Source: Aldehydirespirator sp965220345 (lineage in GTDB: Bacteria > Actinomycetota > Acidimicrobiia > Acidimicrobiales > Aldehydirespiratoraceae). Taken from it: DNA of 64,000 bases. The stretch spans positions 62,001-126,000 of the forward strand of contig OZ244822.1 in the NCBI GenBank assembly GCA_965220345.1. Reading direction: 5' to 3'. A program made the translations under genes and the position numbers. Under the pieces are notes generated by a model, which saw only the letters and a program-made list of their open reading frames with translations, had not been told where the DNA came from and did not search any database. Positions 1-8,354 of the stretch are shown piece after piece (the stretch's first letter is position 1; each line of letters starts with the position of its first letter).

Positions 1-936
1 GCCGATCCGCGCTGCTGCCATCAGCCAGGTGCCGTCGGGCTTGTTGAGCACGGTCACCTCCGGCAGCACCAGCCAGCAATCGCCGAAACCCTGCCACACC
101 GGCTGCACTTTCTGGGTCTCAGCTTCTTGAGCATCTGCGGCTGCGGCTTCAGAGGGTGCGAACGAGAACCCCCCCACTATGACCGGTGCTGGAGCATCAG
201 TCGGACCATGGCGCTGAACACGAGCCGCTAGCACAGCACGCGCCGCTGATGCTTCCGAGAAACGGCTCACACCAACCGGCGCGATCGCCTCCACCACCCC
301 GAGGGCAGCCAAACCCATGCCCGCTTCGGGCCGCAGCCACAAACTGCGGTGCGGTTCATTGGCTGCTGCGGCGTAGACAGACAGTGGATCAATCCGCTCA
401 CGAGCACGACGAGCCGTCACCAACACGGTGCCTGCAACACTAGGGATGGATACAGGCTCATCACCGATACGAGCCATAGCGCGCTCAAACAGGGTCCTCT
501 CGAAGTGAGCGGTCACCAGCTTTGTCGCCACCGGAATGAGCCGGTTGACGCTTTCGATCAGCTCAACGCTGTTATGGCTGCTGTGGTGGATTCTGCGCTT
601 GAGCATGTCAATGGCATCGTCAATGAGATTCTCGACATTGGCAGCGTGACGCATACCCAGCGCAGTCATCTCTTCTATAGCGACCCCAGCTTCGATCAGA
701 GTTCGGGCTGCGATCAGCATCTCTACATGGTCGGCGGTGAAACCATCATCGTGTTCATCGGAGCCGTTTGATGGTGTTATCAGGCCAGCGTCAGCTGCTA
801 AGTCCACTACAAAGCTTGGCACCCCAGCCCGTTCAGCCAGTTCAGTTCGATTAAGCAAGCGGTCGGCTTGGCCAGAGCCAGCCGAAGTTGTGCTTCTGTC
901 AGGCACGGCCTCCATGCTAGAAGTCACTGCCAGCAT
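1..936 (-). CDS. MerR-type HTH domain fused to isochorismate synthase (3' end outside window)
   Basis: One unbroken frame reads leftward from ATG 936 (GGAG about 8 bases upstream) off the window edge, about 312 residues. Residues ~27-95 look like a MerR-type winged helix: a helix-turn-helix beginning LLNRTELAERAG, then a wing and DGFTADHVEMLIAARTLIEAG. Residues ~95-155 are helical and contain HFERTLFERAMARIG, resembling linkers found after MerR-like domains in actinobacterial cyclases. From ~170 the protein matches the N-terminal half of chorismate-utilising isochorismate synthases (SLWLRPEAGMGLAALG, VGGFSFAP, GFGDCWLVLPEVTVL). This enzyme makes isochorismate for menaquinone or catecholate siderophores; the catalytic C-terminal half is not visible. 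An internal GTG near 426 could also give a separate enzyme. No stop or frameshift separates the two parts, so a real fusion is the simplest reading. Confidence 0.75.
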   Translation of the reverse strand, partial: MLAVTSSMEAVPDRSTTSAGSGQADRLLNRTELAERAGVPSFVVDLAADAGLITPSNGSDEHDDGFTADHVEMLIAARTLIEAGVAIEEMTALGMRHAANVENLIDDAIDMLKRRIHHSSHNSVELIESVNRLIPVATKLVTAHFERTLFERAMARIGDEPVSIPSVAGTVLVTARRARERIDPLSVYAAAANEPHRSLWLRPEAGMGLAALGVVEAIAPVGVSRFSEASAARAVLAARVQRHGPTDAPAPVIVGGFSFAPSEAAAADAQEAETQKVQPVWQGFGDCWLVLPEVTVLNKPDGTWLMAAARIG

Positions 937-1026
937 CTCTGCCTCCGCTCTGTTTCATCTTCGCCGCAGCTGCAGCCTTCACTGCCTTCCTGCGTGGAAT
1001 GCTGCGGCTGCTACAGTTGCCGTGTC

Positions 1027-1491
1027 ATGTTCGCTGCTTCTACCACAGCCATCAACATCGTTGAACTGCTGCACATCCTTACTGTTGTCTTGGCTCTTGC
1101 GCCGGTGTTCGTGCATCCGTTGCTGCGCCGCCAGATGCTCGCCGCCGACACGTCCGGTTACCAGCATCTGGTGTTGTCCATGGCAGCCAACGCTCGTCGT
1201 TTTTACGGGCCCGCGTTGATAGCCGCTGGCTTTCTCGGGATTGCTCTAGTGGAAATGTCAGAAGATGCCATTGCGGTTTCCGACGGCTGGGTTATTGCCG
1301 CCATCGTGATCTGGGTGGCGATGATAGGCGTGCTACACGGCCTGATCAGACCGTCTCTCAAAGCCCAAGGTGAGGCTTCATCCGATGACGCTATATCAGT
1401 CTCGGCAGGCAGGCGCGCTGAGATGGGGTCAGCGCTGCTTTCGATCCTTTTTGTGGTGCAGATGGTGCTGATGATCTGGCAACCAGGCTGA
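1027..1491 (+). CDS. Small four-helix integral membrane protein
   Basis: 154 residues with about four hydrophobic segments: near 8-28 (NIVELLHILTVVLALAPVFV), 58-75, 88-106 and 133-152. Length and layout resemble DUF2269-like predicted membrane proteins, in which no reaction is known; that match is tentative. I chose ATG 1027 because the first hydrophobic helix follows at once; in-frame codons back to 868 would give a cysteine-rich, implausible N-terminus overlapping the divergent gene. It is transcribed divergently from the isochorismate synthase fusion, with 90 bases between the starts, so the two may share a control region. Confidence 0.65.
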   Translation: MFAASTTAINIVELLHILTVVLALAPVFVHPLLRRQMLAADTSGYQHLVLSMAANARRFYGPALIAAGFLGIALVEMSEDAIAVSDGWVIAAIVIWVAMIGVLHGLIRPSLKAQGEASSDDAISVSAGRRAEMGSALLSILFVVQMVLMIWQPG

Positions 1492-1562
1492 CATCAGCGA
1501 CGAATTCCACCGTTTCGAGCGTTTTGTCTTAACGTCTCTTTCACGACTTTGGGGTGTCCGTT

Positions 1563-3044
1563 TCACCACTTTGGATCGTCGTTTTCGGGAGCGAAGTCTT
1601 CCCATCTTGGCTGCCCCGCTGGAACATCCCGATCCGTTGCTGTCGCAGTCGCTGAACCCGTGTCTGGCTCCTTTCCCCAATCTGGGTCTGACTTAACCTC
1701 CGAATCTGCATCTGGCTTAGTAGCCGGATACGCGTCTTGATCAGCCAGCGAATCTCTGTCTGGCTGAGCAACCGAATCTGCGCTTGTGGTGTTCACAAGT
1801 GAAGCCAGCACAGTAGTCACAGGCACCGCAGCCACCAAACCGATTGAACCGCAAAGCGTGCGCACGATCTCCACAGCGATCAGCTCAGAGTTGGCGACCA
1901 TCGCCAGCGACTGATCCGACACCGCAAACAGCAGCAACAGCGGCAGTCCCGCCCCCGCATACGCCAGAAGCAGCGTGTTGACAGTGGCCGCAATGTGCTC
2001 GCGCCCTACCCGAATACCTGAGGTCACCAGTTCACGCCTAGTGAGGTGAGGGCCGCGAAACCGCAACTCCGCAACGGTGGCCGCTTGGGTGACGGTCACA
2101 TCATCTAAAGCGCCCAGCGCGCCGATGATGGCACCGCCAAGCAGCAGCGCAGCTAGATCTATATCTCCAGCGATCAAAGGCAGAGTCAATCCTTCTTCGG
2201 TTGCTAAGCCTGTGAACTCCGACAAGCCAAAGAAAAGCCACGACAAGGCAAGTGTCAACCCCAACGACACAAGCGTGCCTGCGAGCGCCACGGTCGTCTG
2301 AGCGTTGATCCCGTGGGTGATATACAAGCTCACGAAAGCGATCACCGCGGCGGCTACTACAGCCACCAGCACGGGATCGTTGCCGTCTAGCACTGACGGT
2401 GCCACAAAAGCAACCAGTATCACCAGCGTGGCGGCCATCCCTACCAAAGCCAAAGCCCCACGCAAGCGACCTAACGCCACCACCACCAACGCAAACAATC
2501 CGGCGAGCCATACCAGCGGAGCACGCCTATCACGATCAACAAAGAAGTAGTAATCGTTGGAGGTCTCATGGCCGACGATCACTTCGTCGCCCGGCTCGAT
2601 CCGTATCGAAACTCGGTCATAGTCCAGGTTGAACTCGGGCAGAGCGACCACTAGGCCAGCATTGGGGCCTTCGTTGATGCGTGCGGTTATGACACGACAA
2701 GGCTGCGGATTGTCATCCGCTGAATAGCTACATACCCGGTCGGTAACCTCCACCACTGTGGCACTTAGGCGGTCATAGGCAAGACCAACCTCATCGGCTT
2801 GCTGCCGGGCGACTTCACGGCCTTCACCGGTGGGCCAAAGCAGCACCATGCCCACCACAGCAGCCACACCCGCGGCCATAACCGCCAATAACACCGCACC
2901 AAGCGCACGTTTGCGACGCAAGCGCCCCCAAAAGCCATCACCCAAAAGGCTTGGCGTGCTCGTCATGACTATGCCGTCAGCCTTGCGGCGGCCACCAAGC
3001 AGCCACCTCTGCATCTGGCGCAGCCACGCTCGCAATCCCATCAC
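1563..3044 (-). CDS. YibE/F family membrane protein
   Basis: 493 residues. A cytoplasmic basic N-terminus leads to a transmembrane helix (~50-70), then an extracytoplasmic segment of ~100 residues (VTDRVCSYSADDNPQPCRV), then a bundle of about seven helices. The bundle includes the conserved YibE/F stretch IIGALGALDDVTVTQAA near residue 315. The family is of unknown transport or structural role. The C-terminal ~75 residues are a hydrophilic Asp/Lys/Pro/Thr-rich tail (PDADSEVKSDPDWGKEPD) not typical of the family and probably cytoplasmic and disordered. Starts at ATG 3044 or at ATG 2966 (MTSTPSLLG) are both possible; the longer one is reported. Confidence 0.8.
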   Translation of the reverse strand: MMGLRAWLRQMQRWLLGGRRKADGIVMTSTPSLLGDGFWGRLRRKRALGAVLLAVMAAGVAAVVGMVLLWPTGEGREVARQQADEVGLAYDRLSATVVEVTDRVCSYSADDNPQPCRVITARINEGPNAGLVVALPEFNLDYDRVSIRIEPGDEVIVGHETSNDYYFFVDRDRRAPLVWLAGLFALVVVALGRLRGALALVGMAATLVILVAFVAPSVLDGNDPVLVAVVAAAVIAFVSLYITHGINAQTTVALAGTLVSLGLTLALSWLFFGLSEFTGLATEEGLTLPLIAGDIDLAALLLGGAIIGALGALDDVTVTQAATVAELRFRGPHLTRRELVTSGIRVGREHIAATVNTLLLAYAGAGLPLLLLFAVSDQSLAMVANSELIAVEIVRTLCGSIGLVAAVPVTTVLASLVNTTSADSVAQPDRDSLADQDAYPATKPDADSEVKSDPDWGKEPDTGSATATATDRDVPAGQPRWEDFAPENDDPKW

Positions 3045-3088
3045 CGAGATTATGACCTACAGGCATCTCTCCCTCGGGGAGGGTCACT

Positions 3089-3517
3089 TCAAACCTTCGA
3101 CCACCTAAGTTTCAGTCCATTAGCTGCAATCACCCATAGGTAGGGTCCAGGCTTTTTCGCCTTCTCCAATATCTGGTTGAAGCAAGCATCAAGCCTGTCG
3201 ACCATTTCGGTGCCGGTTAGGTTTGCATTATTAAACGCAAAGACTCTTAGCCGCGTTGCAGCCAGCACTTCATGATGATCTCGCACGATCAACATGTCCT
3301 TCGTCAAAGCTACCCAGCCCTCCATGTCGGCTCTCCTGATCCACTCTGGATCAGAAACCCGCTGATCAGCACCTTTCGGGTAAACCTCTACCATTGGCAG
3401 CGCCTTGTAACCGCGGGCGCGGATCGCCTCAGCGATCAGATAACGCCCCAAACCACGGTCCAGGAAGAAGACCAAAGAGTCTGTGTCAGGCTGCTGCCTT
3501 CGTGGGCCAGATGGCAC
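3089..3517 (-). CDS. VapC45-like PIN-domain toxin
   Basis: 142 residues matching the VapC45-type PIN-like family: FFLDRGLGRYLIAEAIRARG at the N-terminus, the EVYPKGADQ.VSDPEWI segment, GWVALTKDMLIVRD and NLTGTEMVDR. The probable metal-binding acidic residues are D20, E44 and D74. PIN toxins are RNases that cut tRNA or rRNA; the target here is not known. The start overlaps the end of the upstream antitoxin gene by 32 bases, typical of translationally coupled toxin-antitoxin pairs. The partner carries the HTH and DUF433 regions expected for VapB45, which makes the assignment stronger than the toxin sequence alone would. Confidence 0.8.
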   Translation of the reverse strand: MPSGPRRQQPDTDSLVFFLDRGLGRYLIAEAIRARGYKALPMVEVYPKGADQRVSDPEWIRRADMEGWVALTKDMLIVRDHHEVLAATRLRVFAFNNANLTGTEMVDRLDACFNQILEKAKKPGPYLWVIAANGLKLRWSKV

Positions 3518-4211
3518 TGAGAGCTTCCCTTAGGTCTTCTACTGGAGTGGCGTAATCATCTGCAATGGAGGCAACGGGCTCACCTGCATGCACTCGCGAC
3601 CAGACAGCCGACAGCGGAGCGCTGCCTTGCATAAACAAAGCATCACCTCCAGCAACGTCTGGCACAACCCTCAGCAAAGGCCGTTCGGTCACTGGAAGCA
3701 CCAGCTCAGTTGCCCAATCGTCACCAAACTGGATCCTTTTGAGGTATTCGTTGATGACTTCGTGAAATACCCGCTGACCGGTTTGCACGACAGTCAATAA
3801 TCTGAGTTGTCTGTCGTGTTGTTGCTGGGCGTAGTCGTACAGCACGTTAGCTCCGTCGCTGTATAGCTGACGAGAGGCAAGCGCGTGTCTCAACTCCCCT
3901 TGACCGGCGAGAACCTCAAGCGCTCTGCGGATTCGTTGCATCGGCAGACCTGTGTTGCGAAACGCTTGGACAACCGTTGCTTCAACTAAACCGATAAAAG
4001 GAATCGATCTTGCATCTGACGCAGCAGCGTTCAGCGAAGTAATCACCGGCCCCTGCTCTACAGATGGACGACTGGTGAAAGTCCTTGCGTAGCCGTGCGA
4101 CCATGTGCGCAACGTTGACGGACTCATGCCCACTAATCGCGCCGCTGAGTTGACCGTGTAAAGCCCTCGAGTGAAACGATCGTCGTTGATGATAGTTCTC
4201 CCTCGCCTCAT
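3486..4211 (-). CDS. VapB45-like antitoxin (MerR-type HTH plus DUF433)
   Basis: About 241 residues. An N-terminal helix-turn-helix (LYTVNSAARLVGMSPSTLRTW) precedes a helical middle part (IRRALEVLAGQGELRHALAS) and a C-terminal DUF433-like region (PLSAVWSRVHAGEPVASIADDY). This is the layout of the Rv2018/VapB45 antitoxin family, ~240 residues long. Such antitoxins bind their own promoter and neutralise the adjacent PIN toxin. ATG 4211 is reported; an in-frame TTG lies at 4223. Neither has a clear Shine-Dalgarno, so the mRNA may be leaderless. The antitoxin is first and the toxin second in the operon. Confidence 0.75.
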   Translation of the reverse strand: MRRGRTIINDDRFTRGLYTVNSAARLVGMSPSTLRTWSHGYARTFTSRPSVEQGPVITSLNAAASDARSIPFIGLVEATVVQAFRNTGLPMQRIRRALEVLAGQGELRHALASRQLYSDGANVLYDYAQQQHDRQLRLLTVVQTGQRVFHEVINEYLKRIQFGDDWATELVLPVTERPLLRVVPDVAGGDALFMQGSAPLSAVWSRVHAGEPVASIADDYATPVEDLREALSAIWPTKAAA

Positions 4212-4238
4212 CAAGGCTTGCAAGCATGATAGCGCGAA

Positions 4239-4733
4239 CTATGGTAGGGGGCCGTCACGCCACAGTTTGTAGGCGACCACTGCGGCAGTGCCTGCTACTA
4301 GGCCCGGTGCCCAGCGCACTTTGGAGCCACGACCTTGGCGGGCTAAAGCCATCCAGGCAGCGGGCCATAGCGCGGCAGCGCCAGCTAGCAGCGCCCACCA
4401 TGCCCAGACCGGGCCCCACCAGCCAGCCAACAGGCTGTTGACAATCATCAGGCGCACATCGCCATAGCCGATCCGCTCGGGCCCCAGCCGCCACAAAATC
4501 TCCAGCAAAAGCGCGGTTGAGACAGCAGCAACCACTGCCCAACCGAACCTTGCGAACTCCCCCGCAGTCAGCGCTGCCGATCCCAGCAATGCCGCTACGA
4601 CGATGCCAGCAGACCACACCGCCCGTCTCGGGATCACCGCACGACGCATGTCGGTGATGGTCACATAGACACCGAGCGCTCCCCACACTGCTACCGCTGA
4701 CCACACCAAACCAGATGCCGCAGTAGCGCTCAC
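4239..4733 (-). CDS. A24-family prepilin peptidase-like protein
   Basis: 164 residues, almost all membrane-embedded (about five or six helices). It keeps both aspartates of A24 aspartic peptidases: D28 in ITDMRRAVIP and D92 in IGYGDVRL, the GxGD motif. It lacks the extra N-terminal cysteine-containing methyltransferase domain of large bacterial prepilin peptidases, so it is the small form seen in actinobacteria and archaea, which cleaves leader peptides of type IV pilin-like or Tad pilins. No pilin or pilus assembly gene is visible in this window, so its substrate lies elsewhere. It ends close to the divergent VapB45-like gene. Confidence 0.75.
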   Translation of the reverse strand: MSATAASGLVWSAVAVWGALGVYVTITDMRRAVIPRRAVWSAGIVVAALLGSAALTAGEFARFGWAVVAAVSTALLLEILWRLGPERIGYGDVRLMIVNSLLAGWWGPVWAWWALLAGAAALWPAAWMALARQGRGSKVRWAPGLVAGTAAVVAYKLWRDGPLP

Positions 4734-4855
4734 AGCCGCAGATTAGACCCAGACAGAAACCCTGTGAACAGCGAAACTCGCGCCCTAGAGATTTGCCTAG
4801 ATTTTTTGCGGTGAAGAAGTCAGCAGCGTAGGCAGGCTTCTTCCCGAGGCAGAAA

Positions 4856-6265
4856 CTAGATCAGGTATTGGCTGAGACCTCGCCGCAAATATTGGCCGTC
4901 ACCTTTGTGTCCTAAATACTGGCCGTCGTCTATCAGCTTTCGACCCCTTGAGAACACCGTGTCTACATGACCGGTTACTTCTACTCCCTCATATGCAGAA
5001 TGATCCATGTTCATGTGATGATTGTCAACGCTGATAGTCCACTGCTTGGCCGGGTCATAAATCACAACATCGGCATCAGAGCCCGGCGCGATCACCCCTT
5101 TGCGGGGGTAAAGACCCATCATGCGCGCCGGAGTGGTGGCGCACAACTCCACCCAGCGCGGCAAACCGATCTCTCCTGCTACCACACCCTGATAGATCAT
5201 GTCCATGCGATGCTCAACACCGCCAATGCCGTTAGGTATCGCCCGGAAGTCATTCAAACCCAGTTCCTTCTGTTCTTTCATGCAGAACGGGCAATGATCG
5301 GTGGAAACAACCGCCAAATCGTTGGTGCGCAACCCTTTCCATAGATCATCTTGATGACCTTCGGCGCGTGAACGCAGCGGAGTCGAACACACGTAGGCGG
5401 CACCCTCAAAACCGGGACGACCGAGATGCTCTTCCAAGCTGAAATGCAGATACTGCGGACAGGTCTCAGCGAACACGTTCATGCCCGCGTCACGGGCGAG
5501 CGTCACCTGCTCAAGAGCCTCCGAAGCCGACAAATGCACAATATAAAGCGGCGCAGCACCCACCTTGGCTAGCTGTATAGCCCGATGAGTGGCTTCGGAT
5601 TCCAGTTCCTTGCGGCGCACATAACCGTGAGTCACTGGGCTGGTCTCGCCCCGCTCAAAAGCCTGCTCAGCGAGCACATCGATGGCTAGGCCGTTCTCGG
5701 CGTGCATCATAATGAGTCCGCCGTTGCCAGCAGCTTGCTGCATAGCCCGCAGAATCTGACCATCATCCGCGAGGAACACACCGGGATAAGCCATAAACAG
5801 CTTGAAGCTGGTGATGCCTTCGTTCACCAGCAGATCCATCTCTTTGAGAGAATCATTGTCAACGCCGCCAATGATCATATGGAAGCCATAGTCGACGGCA
5901 CAGTTGCCTTCTGCTTTGGCCATCCAAGCATCAAGGCTTTCTCTGACGTTCTCACCGTAACGCTGCACCGCGAAATCAACGATGGTGGTCGTGCCCCCCC
6001 AAGCAGCGGCTCGAGTGCCGGTCTCAAAAGTGTCCGACGCGAAAGTCCCGCCGAAAGGCAGTTCCATGTGAGTGTGGACATCTACGCCGCCTGGCACTAC
6101 CAGCCTGCCTGAGGCATCAACCACCTCAGCGTTCTGCTCCACAGAGATAGCGATATCGCTGCCGGGACGCAGAACCGCAGCAATCTGCTCACCGTCAATC
6201 AACACATCGGCCGGATCCGCGCCGGTTGCGCTAACGACAGTGCCCCCCTTGATTAGCGTTGCCAT
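4856..6265 (-). CDS. hydA: Dihydropyrimidinase / D-hydantoinase
   Basis: 469 residues of the amidohydrolase superfamily. It opens the ring of dihydrouracil, dihydrothymine or hydantoins to N-carbamoyl amino acids. Numbering from ATG 6265, the metal ligands are H64 and H66 (VDVHTHMELP), K155 (SFKLFMAYPG, the carbamylated lysine), H188 (MMHAENG), H244 (YIVHLSASE) and D323 (STDHCPF); all are intact. A perfect AAGGAGG sits at 6272-6278, directly against an in-frame ATG at 6271 but six bases from ATG 6265, so 6265 is the likely start. It is the last of three leftward genes with the ureidopropionase-like enzyme and ribokinase, so it catalyses step two of reductive pyrimidine degradation by inference. 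No dihydropyrimidine dehydrogenase is visible nearby. A run of seven G on its coding strand lies at 5994-6000. Confidence 0.9.
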   Translation of the reverse strand: MATLIKGGTVVSATGADPADVLIDGEQIAAVLRPGSDIAISVEQNAEVVDASGRLVVPGGVDVHTHMELPFGGTFASDTFETGTRAAAWGGTTTIVDFAVQRYGENVRESLDAWMAKAEGNCAVDYGFHMIIGGVDNDSLKEMDLLVNEGITSFKLFMAYPGVFLADDGQILRAMQQAAGNGGLIMMHAENGLAIDVLAEQAFERGETSPVTHGYVRRKELESEATHRAIQLAKVGAAPLYIVHLSASEALEQVTLARDAGMNVFAETCPQYLHFSLEEHLGRPGFEGAAYVCSTPLRSRAEGHQDDLWKGLRTNDLAVVSTDHCPFCMKEQKELGLNDFRAIPNGIGGVEHRMDMIYQGVVAGEIGLPRWVELCATTPARMMGLYPRKGVIAPGSDADVVIYDPAKQWTISVDNHHMNMDHSAYEGVEVTGHVDTVFSRGRKLIDDGQYLGHKGDGQYLRRGLSQYLI

Positions 6266-6271
6266 CTTCAT

Positions 6272-6278
6272 CCTCCTT
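6272..6278 (-). promoter_or_regulatory. Shine-Dalgarno deciding the hydantoinase start
   Basis: AAGGAGG on the minus strand is immediately followed by ATGAAGATG. Spacing is zero to the first ATG (6271) and six to the second (6265), so translation most likely begins at the second. Confidence 0.75.
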
Positions 6279-6346
6279 AAATCTGTTTCTTGATGTAGTT
6301 GTTGCGTTATATGCGGTCGGTCAACTACGTCAAGAAAAGGGAACTC

Positions 6347-7189
6347 TCAGGGTGCGGTAAGCGAGCCGTAGGCATCAGGGCGGCGGTCACGGTAGAAAGC
6401 CCACTGCGAGCGCACTTCCTCAATCATGTCAAGATCAAGCTGGCGCACAACTAGCTCTTCGTTCTGGTCCGAGGCGGTGCCGTCAACGAACTGGCCTCTG
6501 GGGTTGGCGAAATATGAGGTGCCATAAAAGTCGTTGTCGCCAAGCGGCTCAATCCCCACCCGATTGATAGCACCCACGAAATACATGTTCGCTGCCGCAG
6601 CCGAGGTCTGCTCCAGTTGCCACAAATAAGCGGACAAGCCCCTGCTAGTCGCCGAAGGATTAAACACGATCTCAGCACCGGCAAGACCCAAAGCACGCCA
6701 ACCCTCAGGGAAATGCCGGTCATAACAAATGTAAACACCGACGGTGCCTACTGCGGTCTCAAACACTGGGTATCCCAAGTTGCCGGGACGGAAGTAGAAC
6801 TTCTCCCAGAAGCCCTGCACTTGCGGGATGTGGGTCTTGCGATACTTGCCTAGATAACTACCATCAGCATCGATCACTGCGGCAGTGTTGTAAAGCAGGC
6901 CAGCACCTTCGCGCTCATACATCGGCAGCACCAAAACCATCTCGTGTTTAGCAGCTAGTTCGCAGAAGCGCTTGGTGGTAGGCCCATCGGGAACGGCCTC
7001 GGCGTAGGAGTAAAAGTCGGTGTCTTGCACTTGACAGAAGTAAGGGCCGTAGAAGAGTTCCTGAAAGCACATGACCTGGGTGCCAGCAGCGGCTGCCTCG
7101 GCAACATATTTCTCATGCTGGATGATCATGGATTCTTTATCGCCGGTCCATGCCACCTGCACGACGGCTGCATTCAGGCTGCGTCCCAT
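6347..7189 (-). CDS. Beta-ureidopropionase / N-carbamoyl-amide hydrolase (nitrilase superfamily)
   Basis: 280 residues, the usual length for this carbon-nitrogen hydrolase branch. The catalytic triad is present: E44 (CFQELFYGPYF), K118 (KYRKTHIP) and C155 (VYICYDRHFPEGWR). The enzyme releases CO2 and ammonia from N-carbamoyl-beta-alanine or related N-carbamoyl compounds; N-carbamoylputrescine amidase is the close alternative. It lies 81 bases upstream of the hydantoinase gene and 86 bases downstream of ribokinase on the same strand, so the product of hydantoinase is the likely substrate. The ATG at 7189 follows a GAGG-containing leader. Confidence 0.85.
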   Translation of the reverse strand: MGRSLNAAVVQVAWTGDKESMIIQHEKYVAEAAAAGTQVMCFQELFYGPYFCQVQDTDFYSYAEAVPDGPTTKRFCELAAKHEMVLVLPMYEREGAGLLYNTAAVIDADGSYLGKYRKTHIPQVQGFWEKFYFRPGNLGYPVFETAVGTVGVYICYDRHFPEGWRALGLAGAEIVFNPSATSRGLSAYLWQLEQTSAAAANMYFVGAINRVGIEPLGDNDFYGTSYFANPRGQFVDGTASDQNEELVVRQLDLDMIEEVRSQWAFYRDRRPDAYGSLTAP

Positions 7190-7275
7190 TGGCCTGCCTC
7201 TCTTTCTGTGTGGCTTGCGAAAGCATCAAAACTTTAGCAACTGACATGGGGCTGATACCTAGCCGGACACGCCGG

Positions 7276-8202
7276 TCAAGTCTTCAACATGCCTTCGACA
7301 TCAGCACGAGACGGCAGAGACGGCTGAGCCCCGTAGCGCATAGTGGCGACCGCTCCGACTTTCACCGCCCAGCGCGTGGCAGTAACCAGATCAGCACCAT
7401 CAACAAGCGCGTCAGCGAGACCTCCACAGAAAGCATCGCCTGCGGCTGTGGTATCCACCGAAGCTACTTGCGGGGCACGCACATGGCAGGCATCGTCAGC
7501 GGTGACCACCATGGCACCGTCAGAGCCCAGCGTTACCACAGCCGCTGCGGCACCGATACCACGAGCCATCTCTACTGCAACTTCGGCATCTACCTCACCG
7601 CTCTCAGCGAGTTGCGTCTGTCCTGCCATCGTTGCTAGTTCGCTCTGGTTGGGGACGATCACATCAATACCACTCAACAGATCTTCACTAAGCGGGACGC
7701 TCGGCGCGGGCGCAGGAGTCAGAACCACCACGCCAGTGGCGCAACGAACCGCCGCCGTCACCGCCTCAACAGGCACTTCAAGTTGCAGCAAGGTCACCTT
7801 GGCAGTTTGCAGCAGCACCCCGGCAGCGCTTTCAACATCAGCTTGACTGAGCCTGCTATTAGCACCAGGGCTGACCACAATGGAGTTCTCGCCGTCAGCG
7901 GCTACCGCTATCAGGGCAATGCCGCTAGCGCTGCTGTCAGTGGTAAGCAGTTCGGTGACATCCACTCCAGCAGAGGCAATAGCAGCACGCAGCATGGTGC
8001 CTGCATCATCGTCGCCGATGCGTCCGACCATAGCCACACGTCGTCCCAGGCGAGCCGCTGCCACAGCCTGGTTGCCACCCTTGCCTCCAGGGATCCGTTG
8101 CAGATCGCCGCCGTGAATGGTTTCGCCCGCTACTGGAATCGTCGCCACATCCACCACTAGGTCAAGGTTGGCGCTGCCCACCACCACCACTTCAGGCTGC
8201 AT
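7276..8202 (-). CDS. rbsK: Ribokinase (PfkB family)
   Basis: 308 residues, full length for ribokinase. The N-terminal signature GSANLDLVVDV and the GGKGGNQAVAAARLG motif (~39-53) bind ribose. The C-terminal DTTAAGDAFCGG carries the catalytic base D256; the family usually has DTxGAGD, and here the first Gly is Ala. It phosphorylates ribose at O5 using ATP. As the first gene of the cluster with ureidopropionase and hydantoinase, it suggests use of both ribose and base of pyrimidine nucleosides, an inference from context; no nucleoside hydrolase gene is seen beside it. Its leader holds purine-rich repeats and a small upstream frame. Confidence 0.9.
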   Translation of the reverse strand: MQPEVVVVGSANLDLVVDVATIPVAGETIHGGDLQRIPGGKGGNQAVAAARLGRRVAMVGRIGDDDAGTMLRAAIASAGVDVTELLTTDSSASGIALIAVAADGENSIVVSPGANSRLSQADVESAAGVLLQTAKVTLLQLEVPVEAVTAAVRCATGVVVLTPAPAPSVPLSEDLLSGIDVIVPNQSELATMAGQTQLAESGEVDAEVAVEMARGIGAAAAVVTLGSDGAMVVTADDACHVRAPQVASVDTTAAGDAFCGGLADALVDGADLVTATRWAVKVGAVATMRYGAQPSLPSRADVEGMLKT

Positions 8203-8220
8203 CTCTATGCCATCTTTCTT

Positions 8221-8290
8221 TCTATGCCGCTTCTGTATGCCATCTCTCTACTCCGTTTCTGTTCTGTGTGCCGTTTCTGTGTGCCATCTC
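8221..8290 (-). repeat. Purine-rich imperfect repeats and a 21-codon upstream frame in the ribokinase leader
   Basis: Two 26-base copies (8221-8246 and 8265-8290) match at 22 positions. On the ribokinase mRNA they read as purine-rich GAGATGGCAYACAGAARCGG-type units. An ATG at 8287 preceded by GGAG opens a frame that ends at TAG 8222-8224 (21 codons), 20 bases before the ribokinase ATG. Whether it is translated or regulatory is unknown. Confidence 0.4.
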
Positions 8291-8354
8291 CGCTCTCGAC
8301 CGCTTGAGCCTGCCTATGCATGGTTGCTGACATTAGCTTTGGCTAGCTTTAGCT

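Noticed and set aside
5994..6000. Seven-base homopolymer in the hydantoinase gene
   Set aside because: Short, gene intact, and no sign of switching; treated as chance.
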